6,125 nt of DNA from DATKGX01 sp035510555 (GCA_035510555.1 DATKGX010000017.1:1-6125); one strand, 5' to 3'. Numbered from the stretch's first letter, positions 1-4,769 are shown. The notes: generated from the letters alone by a model not told the origin. Translations and numbers: made by a program.

Positions 1-489
1 GAGTTTATTAAAGCGATTGAAAAAGGCGTTAAAGAAACTTTAGACAACGGAATTTTATTAGGTTATCCGGTCGTCGACATGGAAGTCACAGTTTATGACG
101 GAAGTTATCATGACGTTGATTCTTCGGAAGTGGCTTTTAAAATCGCCGCGTCCAAAGCCTTACAGGCAGCTTCAAAAAAAGCCGATATCACCCTTTTGGA
201 GCCGATTATGAAGGTGGAAGTTACCACTCCATCTGAATTTATGGGCGATGTTATTGGAGATTTGTCCGCCAAAAGAGCCCAGATTATGGGAACGGAAGAA
301 AGAGGCAAGGCGACCATTGTTTTGGCGATGGTGCCACTCGCAGAACTCAGTGGATATTCAACCACCATCCGTTCAATGTCACAGGGTAGAGCATCTTATT
401 ACATGGAGCCTTCGCATTACGAAGAAGTGCCGCAAAATATTATCCAACAAATGTTGGCCAAATCCACCTTCACCGGCAGAGTTGAGTAA
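1..489 (+). CDS. fusA: Elongation factor G, C-terminal part (5' truncated by window edge)
   Basis: This is the last 162 residues of EF-G, the GTPase that drives translocation of tRNA and mRNA on the ribosome. The reading frame is open from base 1, so the gene begins outside the window. Residues 1-65 are the end of domain IV, with the family signature YDGSYHDVDSSEVAFKIA at about 32-49. Domain V follows from LLEPIMKVEV (about 65-74) through FMGDVIGDLSAKRAQI, a VPLAELSGY stretch and SMSQGRASY, to the SHYEEVP motif near the C-terminus. The G domain lies upstream and is not visible. The stop is TAA. No hairpin terminator is seen after the stop, and the next promoter begins only 8 bases later. tuf, its usual next neighbour, is displaced by about 4.3 kb. 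The identification is secure. Confidence 0.97.
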   Translation, partial: EFIKAIEKGVKETLDNGILLGYPVVDMEVTVYDGSYHDVDSSEVAFKIAASKALQAASKKADITLLEPIMKVEVTTPSEFMGDVIGDLSAKRAQIMGTEERGKATIVLAMVPLAELSGYSTTIRSMSQGRASYYMEPSHYEEVPQNIIQQMLAKSTFTGRVE

Positions 490-496
490 CTGTCAT

Positions 497-525
497 TTGA
501 TATTTTTTTAAAAAACTTCTATACT
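497..525 (+). promoter_or_regulatory. Sigma70-type promoter of the 73-aa gene (leaderless)
   Basis: A -35 box TTGATA (497-502) and a -10 box TATACT (520-525) are separated by exactly 17 bp, and the spacer carries a T7A6 tract. Six bases separate the -10 box from the GTG at 532, so the predicted transcription start falls on or next to the start codon. Confidence 0.7.
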
Positions 526-531
526 TCCGGC

Positions 532-753
532 GTGAATAATAGTGAGCATGAATTTGGATTGATAATGAAGTTAAAAGCGACAATAAGACATTTAGATTCA
601 ATAGGCAATGCTGAATTATCAACAGAAGAGCGGGGGAGAACTTTAGAAGTTTTGCAAACTCTCGCTAAAGATACAAAGAATAAAGACTTATTAAAGATTC
701 TTGACGGGACAAACTTGCTTGATGGTGGAGAAGATTCAGGAGAAGTTGAGTAA
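532..753 (+). CDS. Small hypothetical protein, 73 aa
   Basis: I do not recognise this protein. It is a small soluble polypeptide with no membrane segment or signal peptide. The N-terminal two thirds look mostly helical and charged, with heptad-like leucines (LEVLQTLAKDTKNKDLLKIL at about 39-58). The tail is acidic and glycine-rich (DGGEDSGEVE). The GTG start is chosen because a well-spaced promoter lies directly before it and would put the mRNA 5' end at the start codon. There is no SD for this codon or for the in-frame ATG at 565. It follows fusA by 42 bases and precedes the MazG-like gene by 21 bases, but that gene has its own -10 box. The 3' end, AGTTGAGTAA, is identical to the last ten bases of fusA. 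The coding call is supported by the promoter and the tight packing rather than by homology. Confidence 0.6.
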   Translation: MNNSEHEFGLIMKLKATIRHLDSIGNAELSTEERGRTLEVLQTLAKDTKNKDLLKILDGTNLLDGGEDSGEVE

Positions 754-759
754 TCTTCA

Positions 760-768
760 TGGTATAAT
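760..768 (+). promoter_or_regulatory. Extended -10 promoter of the MazG-like gene (leaderless)
   Basis: TGGTATAAT is a perfect extended -10 element (TGnTATAAT), with TATAAT at 763-768. No good -35 box is found at 16-18 bp spacing, which extended -10 promoters can tolerate. Six bases separate it from the ATG at 775. Confidence 0.7.
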
Positions 769-774
769 AAAATT

Positions 775-1107
775 ATGAAAAGAAATAAGAATGCATCGCC
801 GTTTGGCTATTACTTTAAATACCTAGACAAAATAGATAAAGGTGTAAAAGATTCCAAGGAGTTTGGTTCAATTCTGATTTTGACTTTGGTTGAAGAAGTC
901 GGAGAGATGAGCCGGGCATATTTAGCAAAACACGGCCGAAAGCAAACTAATTTGGCGGCGCAGCACGATGAACTTTACGAACAGGAATTGGGCGATATTT
1001 TATTATCAATTCTTCGTCTGGCTAGAGTAAAAAAGATTAATCTTCATGAGGCATTAATGTATTCCTTAAAGAAAATCGAAAGACGTAAAAGTCAACCAAA
1101 AATATAA
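775..1107 (+). CDS. MazG-like nucleotide pyrophosphohydrolase (all-alpha NTP-PPase)
   Basis: This 110-aa protein fits the all-alpha NTP pyrophosphohydrolase superfamily (MazG/dUTPase/HisE fold). These enzymes cleave NTPs or damaged dNTPs to the monophosphate and pyrophosphate, using Mg2+ bound by acidic residues. The diagnostic EExxE...ExxD pattern is present: E40, E41 and E44 in LVEEVGEM, and E71 and D74 in EQELGDILLSI, 26 residues later. The length suits a single-domain MazG-like protein rather than the two-domain E. coli MazG. The substrate cannot be told from sequence. A phosphoribosyl-ATP pyrophosphatase is less likely, as no histidine genes are near. The ATG start is fixed by a TATAAT box six bases upstream, and no SD is present. 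Maf, another house-cleaning pyrophosphatase, is encoded in the same stretch. Confidence 0.85.
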   Translation: MKRNKNASPFGYYFKYLDKIDKGVKDSKEFGSILILTLVEEVGEMSRAYLAKHGRKQTNLAAQHDELYEQELGDILLSILRLARVKKINLHEALMYSLKKIERRKSQPKI

Positions 1108-1177
1108 TAACCGGCAGTTTTACTTCCGAAGATTTAGATAATACTTATTACCTCAACTTCTTTTATGCGCAAAAATT

Positions 1178-1393
1178 CTATTTTTTGCTCATTTTCATGT
1201 ACCAATCCCAAAGAAGCCAAAGTCCGGAGAGTCCGACCAAAACGTAAACCAAATTCATTACCATCGGCCAGCTCTTAAGAAGCATCCAGACTACATTCCA
1301 GTTAGCTCCCATGAAGCTTCCTAAACCTACTAATCCCCAGTTTAAGGCTCCAACTATTACTAGGAGCATTCCGAGCCATTCAACGTATTTCAC
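1178..1393 (-). CDS. DUF378 family small membrane protein
   Basis: This 71-aa protein has two membrane helices, at about residues 5-26 and 43-64, and a short basic C-terminal tail (MKMSKK). The GALNWGLVGLG segment (about 16-26) is the hallmark of DUF378, a widespread family of unknown function. The GTG start at 1393 is fixed by a strong SD, AAAGGGGGTGAG, seven bases upstream. This gene and tuf are the only ones in the window that clearly have a leader longer than a few bases, and this is the only one with an SD. It is transcribed against its neighbours and diverges from the four-helix membrane protein. The only -10 candidate is GATAAT (complement of 1433-1438), and its -35 spacing is poor. 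The stop is TAG and lies inside a weak A/T hairpin. It may have been acquired from a lineage that uses SD initiation. Confidence 0.9.
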   Translation of the reverse strand: MKYVEWLGMLLVIVGALNWGLVGLGSFMGANWNVVWMLLKSWPMVMNLVYVLVGLSGLWLLWDWYMKMSKK

Positions 1394-1400
1394 TTAATTT

Positions 1401-1412
1401 CTCACCCCCTTT
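1401..1412 (-). promoter_or_regulatory. Strong Shine-Dalgarno site of the DUF378 gene
   Basis: Read on the minus strand this is AAAGGGGGTGAG, one mismatch from the ideal AAAGGAGGTGA. It sits seven bases before the GTG start at 1393. It decides the start codon and is the only convincing SD before any gene start in the window. Confidence 0.85.
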
Positions 1413-1439
1413 TTGGTAAAAGTCTAGCTAAAATTATCA

Positions 1440-1464
1440 TTGACCTTCTCAAAAGAAAAGTCAA
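1440..1464. repeat. Imperfect inverted repeat in the divergent intergenic region
   Basis: TTGAC (1440-1444) and GTCAA (1460-1464) form perfect outer arms, and two further positions inside the arms also match. The site lies between the divergent DUF378 and four-helix protein genes. It could be an operator, or simply two opposed -35-like sequences. It lies near the only -10 candidate for DUF378 (GATAAT, complement of 1433-1438). Confidence 0.3.
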
Positions 1465-1482
1465 GTAACTAGTTCACAAAAC

Positions 1483-1511
1483 TTGAATAATTTTTAGAAT
1501 TGATTCATAAT
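1483..1511 (+). promoter_or_regulatory. Sigma70-type promoter of the four-helix membrane protein (leaderless)
   Basis: A -35 box TTGAAT (1483-1488) and a -10 box CATAAT (1506-1511) are spaced by 17 bp, and six bases then lead to GTG 1518. An upstream in-frame TTG at 1500 would lie inside the spacer, upstream of the predicted transcript start, which argues against it as the start codon. Confidence 0.6.
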
Positions 1512-1517
1512 CAACTT

Positions 1518-1901
1518 GTGCAGAATATTAAACGTGCAATAATCTACGGATTCTTGCTTTGGATAATTCCTTTTCTTACTTCGGTGGTAATTTTCCCGCT
1601 TAAAAAAACCGATCCGGCTTTTTTTCAATCAATACTTGGTGTTTTTTCCATCACTTTAGCCGTAATACTTATCGTTCACTACTTCCGTAAAACTCAAGGA
1701 AATTTAAGAGAGGGGATTTTCTTGGGATTGATTTTTGCTCTAATAAGTTGGTTTTTTGATTTCTTTTTCTTCATTTGGGGACCAATCAAAATGACTCCTG
1801 CCGCTTACATTAAAGAAATCGGCATCGGCTATTTACTCTATCTAATTATCGCCATCAGTTTTGGATATTCTTTAAGGAAACCAAAAATTGACAAAGCATA
1901 G
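1518..1901 (+). CDS. Hypothetical four-helix membrane protein, 127 aa
   Basis: This integral membrane protein has four predicted helices, at about residues 8-28, 36-56, 66-88 and 101-119, with short loops and a basic tail (RKPKIDKA). The first turn is positively charged (QNIKR), so the N-terminus is probably cytoplasmic. Polar residues that may matter are an REG motif before helix 3 (64-66) and an aspartate inside it (D81). I do not recognise a named family. The start is set at GTG 1518 rather than the TTG at 1500, because the promoter puts the transcript start at 1518. No SD is present. The gene diverges from the DUF378 gene. The -35 box of the next gene lies inside its last codons. Confidence 0.7.
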   Translation: MQNIKRAIIYGFLLWIIPFLTSVVIFPLKKTDPAFFQSILGVFSITLAVILIVHYFRKTQGNLREGIFLGLIFALISWFFDFFFFIWGPIKMTPAAYIKEIGIGYLLYLIIAISFGYSLRKPKIDKA

Positions 1902-1916
1902 ATACTAGACTATAAT
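1888..1916 (+). promoter_or_regulatory. Perfect-consensus sigma70 promoter of the 118-aa gene
   Basis: TTGACA (1888-1893) and TATAAT (1911-1916) are exact consensus boxes at the optimal 17-bp spacing. The -35 box lies within the last codons of the upstream membrane protein gene. Nine bases separate the -10 box from ATG 1926, which predicts a leader of about 2-4 nt. Confidence 0.85.
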
Positions 1917-1925
1917 CCCATAGTC

Positions 1926-2282
1926 ATGAGCTTGATATTCAAAGAATCAAACCCTTATTCACCTGCTGGATGGGATCCTTGTTCAATAGTCAGAGAGCTA
2001 CTTCCGCACCAAACCCCTACCGGTATTACAATGCCAGAACATAAAGGACTAATTCAGTCGATTGTATTTGATTCTGTAACTAACAAGGGTGAATCAATAA
2101 TCTACCTGGCTTCACCTATAGCTAATGTTCCGGAATCGGCAAACGATGTAGTTGGGCACATGGAGCAGCCGTTGGCAATTTTAAAACCGGGAGAATCATT
2201 TTATTTTGCGATAGATGATTATATAGAGGCGGAAGGTCCATTTGAATATTATCCTCCAGTTGTCCGCGTTACCCAAACCTAA
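1926..2282 (+). CDS. Hypothetical protein, 118 aa, with a consensus promoter
   Basis: I do not recognise this protein. It is predicted to be soluble and acidic, with no membrane segment or signal peptide. The middle (about 40-70) alternates hydrophobic and polar residues, suggesting beta strands. The C-terminal half contains an LKPGESFYF turn-strand motif and an aromatic, acidic stretch (EAEGPFEYYPP). A small beta-rich domain is plausible but not shown. The ATG start follows the -10 box by nine bases and has no SD. The promoter matches consensus exactly, so the gene may be among the most strongly transcribed in the island. It converges on the HTH gene with only 17 bases between the two stop codons and no visible terminator there. 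Confidence 0.65.
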   Translation: MSLIFKESNPYSPAGWDPCSIVRELLPHQTPTGITMPEHKGLIQSIVFDSVTNKGESIIYLASPIANVPESANDVVGHMEQPLAILKPGESFYFAIDDYIEAEGPFEYYPPVVRVTQT

Positions 2283-2299
2283 ACAGAATCTACGGAGAA

Positions 2300-2794
2300 T
2301 TAGAAGTCTTTAGCTGTTACATCAGGATTAAAATCTCCAACTTGATAATCCGCAATAGACAATACTTGTTCTAAGTCTCCGTCGGCAACTGCCTTAAGGA
2401 TAGATCTCTCCGGAGAAGAAGAATCAGCAGGATCTTTGATTAACATATGCGATTTTTTTGTTAACCTTGCTCTGGCTTCTCTCCAGTTTCCATTTGATTC
2501 GTGCCAAGCGGCTGAGCCTATCGTATAAAGCCCATTTATTAAATCTAATTGCTCTTGAGATAAATTATACCCGTTTGTAAATAATCGATATAATTCACCC
2601 TCGTCAACTTTTAAAAGCTCACAAACCGTAGAAGTTTTTAATCCTTCACCAGCTAAGCTCATAAAAGCAGCTAGTCTTGTCGCCGGAAGAGCAGCGAGAT
2701 ACCTTCTTCTGCCGACTTCATATGCAGTCCTTGCATTAACAAGATCTTTATCTTCAATAGGCAATCTGCCGATAGTTACATCTGATTCTGTCAT
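2300..2794 (-). CDS. HTH protein with Xre/MbcA/ParS antitoxin-like C-terminal region
   Basis: This 164-aa protein is probably a DNA-binding regulator. Residues 56-75 (TVCELLKVDEGELYRLFTNG) fit a helix-turn-helix. Residues 80-150 carry helices with a tryptophan-rich WHESNGNWREARARL segment, then SPERSILKAVADGDLEQVLSI. That layout recalls the C-terminal DUF2384 domain of Xre/MbcA/ParS-type antitoxins, in which a W..A..WL segment is followed by a (S/T)P-L-(A/D)-GD-E-V-L motif. The match is by eye and moderate. Such antitoxins normally pair with an adjacent RES-type toxin, and none is seen here. The start is ATG 2794. The longer frame would begin at TTG 2830, but that TTG is the first part of the TTGACT -35 box. 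The gene diverges from the phosphatase gene, with 59 bp between the starts. Confidence 0.7.
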   Translation of the reverse strand: MTESDVTIGRLPIEDKDLVNARTAYEVGRRRYLAALPATRLAAFMSLAGEGLKTSTVCELLKVDEGELYRLFTNGYNLSQEQLDLINGLYTIGSAAWHESNGNWREARARLTKKSHMLIKDPADSSSPERSILKAVADGDLEQVLSIADYQVGDFNPDVTAKDF

Positions 2795-2801
2795 GGGGTA
2801 T

Positions 2802-2830
2802 ATATTATGGGATGCGGGCTCAAAAGTCAA
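2802..2830 (-). promoter_or_regulatory. Promoter of the HTH gene (leaderless)
   Basis: Read on the minus strand, TTGACT (2830-2825) is followed after 17 bp by TAATAT (2807-2802), and seven bases later by ATG 2794. An overlapping CATAAT (2809-2804) is a better hexamer but has only a 15-bp spacer. It is tightly packed against the divergent phosphatase promoter, so binding at either could affect both. Confidence 0.5.
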
Positions 2831-2837
2831 CCCTGCG

Positions 2838-2846
2838 TGTTATAAT
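2838..2846 (+). promoter_or_regulatory. Extended -10 promoter of the histidine phosphatase gene (leaderless)
   Basis: TGTTATAAT is a perfect extended -10 element, with TATAAT at 2841-2846. Seven bases then lead to ATG 2854. No -35 box is evident. The location rules out the longer reading frame starting at ATG 2812. Confidence 0.7.
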
Positions 2847-2853
2847 TCACTTA

Positions 2854-3483
2854 ATGAAAAATAATTATTGCACGATTTATTTGATTAGGCATGGAAGAAC
2901 GGATTGGAATGATAAAAAACTTATTCAGGGACATCTAAATATTCCGCTGAATTCAGAAGGAAAAACTACAGCTAAGGAGCTTGCTCAAGAACTCAAGAAA
3001 ATCAACTTTGACAAAGTTTATTCTTCGGACTTGCTAAGAGCAAAACAAACAGCGGAAATTATCGCTTTAGAACAAGAGCTGGTAGTCGAAATCACGCAGG
3101 CTTTAAGAGAAAGGAATTTTGGTTCTTTTCAAGGAAAACCGCGTGAGCATCTCAAAGAGATAGATAAAGTTTTAGAAACGCTTACGGATGAAGAAAGATA
3201 TTCTTATACCCATAATGGAATTGTGGAAAGCGATGAGGAAATAATGACTAGATTTATGATTTTTATTCGAGAAATCGCGATTGTTAATTTAGGAAAGACA
3301 ATCTTAGTAGCAACTCATGGGGGAATAATCAGGGCATTTTTGATACACCTTGGTATTTTAGATTATACGGGTATAAAAGGAAGATTAGAGATTAAGAATC
3401 TGGCTTTTGTAAAGTTTGAATCAGACGGCGTAGATTTTGTTATTAAAGAAACTTCGGGAATAGAAAAGAAAACAAGGGAATAA
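2854..3483 (+). CDS. Histidine phosphatase family protein (phosphoglycerate mutase-like)
   Basis: This 209-aa protein belongs to the branch-1 histidine phosphatase superfamily, which transfers phosphate through a phospho-histidine intermediate. The catalytic set is complete: R12 and H13 in the LIRHGRTDWN signature (H13 is the phosphorylated residue), R62 in YSSDLLRAKQTA, the acid E86 in LRERNFG, and H155 in ATHGG. The length suits small cofactor-independent phosphatases of the CobC/GpmB/PhoE kind. The physiological substrate cannot be read from sequence, and true phosphoglycerate mutase activity is not implied. An in-frame ATG at 2812 would add 14 residues, but it lies upstream of the -10 box, so ATG 2854 is preferred. 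The C-terminus ends in a basic, charged tail. The methyltransferase gene follows after 30 bases with its own promoter. Confidence 0.92.
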   Translation: MKNNYCTIYLIRHGRTDWNDKKLIQGHLNIPLNSEGKTTAKELAQELKKINFDKVYSSDLLRAKQTAEIIALEQELVVEITQALRERNFGSFQGKPREHLKEIDKVLETLTDEERYSYTHNGIVESDEEIMTRFMIFIREIAIVNLGKTILVATHGGIIRAFLIHLGILDYTGIKGRLEIKNLAFVKFESDGVDFVIKETSGIEKKTRE

Positions 3484-3498
3484 TTTTAGCCTCGAAAG

Positions 3499-3507
3499 TG
3501 CTATAAT
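3499..3507 (+). promoter_or_regulatory. Extended -10 promoter of the methyltransferase-maf pair (leaderless)
   Basis: TGCTATAAT is a perfect extended -10 element, with TATAAT at 3502-3507. Six bases then lead to ATG 3514. No clear -35 box is present. Because maf overlaps the methyltransferase gene, this promoter probably drives both. Confidence 0.7.
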
Positions 3508-3513
3508 CTCCTC

Positions 3514-4089
3514 ATGGACGCATACTTTAAAAAAGAAATTACCTATCCTTATAAGGGAATTAAATTTGTTTTTGACGTGGGAATTACCTTATTTTCCACT
3601 TTTGCTATCGATCATGGAACAGATATGTTAATTCGTCATATGACTTTAAACAATCCTAAAACTATTTTAGATATTGGTTGTGGTTATGGTCCAATCGGTA
3701 TAATTTTAGCTAAAACAAATCCGCAGGCTCAAGTAATAATGGCTGATGCAGATTTATTGGCAGTTAAATATACAAAGATTAATATTCAAAAAAATAACGT
3801 AACTAATGCGATTGCTGTTGGAAGTGTTGGTATGGAGCAAGTCCTAGATAAACATTTTGATTTAATTGTTTCCAATGTACCGGCAAAAATTGGCGATAAC
3901 GCAATTACTCAAGAATTTATTTTAACTCCTTATGCTCACTTAAATCCGGGTGGAGAACTTTGGATAGTGGTGGTTAGCGCACTAAATCATTTAATACCAA
4001 GGGTTGGAATAAAGAACCATTTAGACATGAAAATGATTAGGAAAAGAAGCGGTCATTCTCTATATAGAATTAAGAAATTAATAGATTAA
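3514..4089 (+). CDS. Class I SAM-dependent methyltransferase, small RsmC/MTS-like
   Basis: This 191-aa protein has a Rossmann-type methyltransferase domain. Motif I, the S-adenosylmethionine loop, is ILDIGCGYGPIG (51-62). The acidic end of strand 2 is ADAD (77-80). Motif IV is SNVPAKIG (120-127). The N-terminal FSTFAIDHGTDMLI segment (27-40) is typical of the MTS domain found in RsmC and related rRNA guanine-N2 methyltransferases. The protein is about half the length of E. coli RsmC, matching the single-domain bacterial form. In motif IV the usual NPP is N-V-P, so the target-base pocket may differ. The substrate is probably RNA, but that is unproven. The ATG start follows the TATAAT box by six bases. 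The stop overlaps maf by one base (TAATG). Confidence 0.88.
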   Translation: MDAYFKKEITYPYKGIKFVFDVGITLFSTFAIDHGTDMLIRHMTLNNPKTILDIGCGYGPIGIILAKTNPQAQVIMADADLLAVKYTKINIQKNNVTNAIAVGSVGMEQVLDKHFDLIVSNVPAKIGDNAITQEFILTPYAHLNPGGELWIVVVSALNHLIPRVGIKNHLDMKMIRKRSGHSLYRIKKLID

Positions 4090-4667
4090 TGAAAAAAATA
4101 ATTTTAGCGTCTAAGTCTCCGAGGAGAAAGAAAATTTTAGAGCAGGTTGGTTTAAATTTTGAAGTCATGGTTAGCGATTTTGACGAAACAAAAATCAAAT
4201 TCAAAACTCCGCAGGAGATGGTTGAAAAACTTTCACTGGCAAAAGCAAAACTCATTGCCAAGAAAAATCCCGGCGCCATAATTATTGGTGCCGATACAAC
4301 CGTAATTTTCAAAAAGGAAATTATCGGTAAACCAAAATCAAAAGCGGATGCATTTAGAATCTTAAGGCTTTTGAGTGGAAATACACACGAAATCGTCACG
4401 GGATTTACGGTAATAAAAGGAAGTAAGTCAATCACAAAACATGTTATTTCTAAGGTGAAATTCAAGAAATTATCTAATGCTGAAATAAAAGCGTATGTTG
4501 CAACCGGCGAGCCAATGGATAAGGCCGGCGGATACGGAATACAAGAAAAAGGTGGATTGTTTATGGAAAACATTACCGGTGATTATTTTAACGTTGTCGG
4601 ACTGCCGATTTTCGCGGTGGCCCAAGCCCTCAAACAATTTGGAGTAGGCATCACCAAAAACTGGTAA
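4089..4667 (+). CDS. maf: Maf family nucleotide pyrophosphatase (YhdE-like)
   Basis: Maf proteins hydrolyse nucleoside triphosphates, including dTTP, UTP and some modified nucleotides, to monophosphates and pyrophosphate. They are seen as house-cleaning enzymes and were first linked to septum formation. All family marks are present in 192 aa: the N-terminal LASKSPRRK (6-14), the IIGADTTV segment with catalytic D69, GKPKS (80-84), and GEPMDKAGGYGIQ (140-152). The DKAGGYGIQ form matches the dTTP/UTP-specific YhdE branch better than the YceF (m7GTP) branch. The ATG shares one base with the methyltransferase stop codon and lacks an SD, so translation is probably coupled. The likely promoter is the one at 3499-3507. 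A strong hairpin with a T-rich 3' flank lies about 60 bases after the stop. Confidence 0.95.
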   Translation: MKKIILASKSPRRKKILEQVGLNFEVMVSDFDETKIKFKTPQEMVEKLSLAKAKLIAKKNPGAIIIGADTTVIFKKEIIGKPKSKADAFRILRLLSGNTHEIVTGFTVIKGSKSITKHVISKVKFKKLSNAEIKAYVATGEPMDKAGGYGIQEKGGLFMENITGDYFNVVGLPIFAVAQALKQFGVGITKNW

Positions 4668-4676
4668 ATTTTAAGC

Positions 4677-4697
4677 AACTCCTCAGAATTGGAGGTT
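4677..4697 (+). other. Short GC-containing hairpin after maf
   Basis: AACTCC (4677-4682) can pair with GGAGGTT (4691-4697) with one bulged G and an eight-base loop, and a T/A-rich stretch follows. It is too weak to call a terminator on its own. It opens a run of three neighbouring stem-loops before tuf. Confidence 0.35.
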
Positions 4698-4713
4698 ATT
4701 ATTAGTTAACTAT

Positions 4714-4726
4714 GGCAAGATTTGCC
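4714..4726 (+). other. Small hairpin abutting the terminator stem
   Basis: GGCAA (4714-4718) and TTGCC (4722-4726) form a perfect five-bp stem with a three-base loop. Its last base directly touches the first base of the 11-bp stem at 4727, so the two helices could stack end to end in RNA. Confidence 0.45.
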
Positions 4727-4764
4727 GAAATGGAACCACTAATCAGGTTCCATTTCTTTGTTTT
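4727..4764 (+). terminator. Likely intrinsic terminator after maf
   Basis: GAAATGGAACC (4727-4737) pairs perfectly over 11 bp with GGTTCCATTTC (4746-4756) around an eight-base loop. The T-rich tract TTTCTTTGTTTT (4753-4764) overlaps and follows the 3' arm, interrupted by C and G. It stands between maf and the tuf promoter and is the best terminator candidate in the window. The interrupted T-tract leaves some doubt. Confidence 0.65.
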
Positions 4765-4769
4765 CCCCC

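Noticed and set aside
108..511. Other-frame reading frames within and across the fusA 3' end.
   Set aside because: fusA domain V explains this region fully. The alternatives show no family signature or initiation signals.
1169..1188. GCAAAAA/TTTTTGC hairpin overlapping the DUF378 stop, as a terminator.
   Set aside because: The stem has only two G-C pairs, and on the minus strand it is followed by GCATAAAAG rather than a T-run.
1440..1468. TTGACC at 1440-1445 as the -35 box of the four-helix protein gene.
   Set aside because: At 17-bp spacing the -10 position reads AAGTAA, far from the start; TTGAAT/CATAAT fits much better.
1926..2794. The convergent 118-aa gene and the HTH gene as a RES-type toxin-antitoxin pair.
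   Set aside because: The 118-aa protein shows no RES-like arginine/serine pattern, and the genes are convergent rather than co-directional, unlike known pairs.
4070..4573. Minus-strand 167-aa frame opposite maf.
   Set aside because: It lies antisense to a clear Maf protein with all motifs; its hydrophobic composition is what reading the complement of an AT-rich gene gives.
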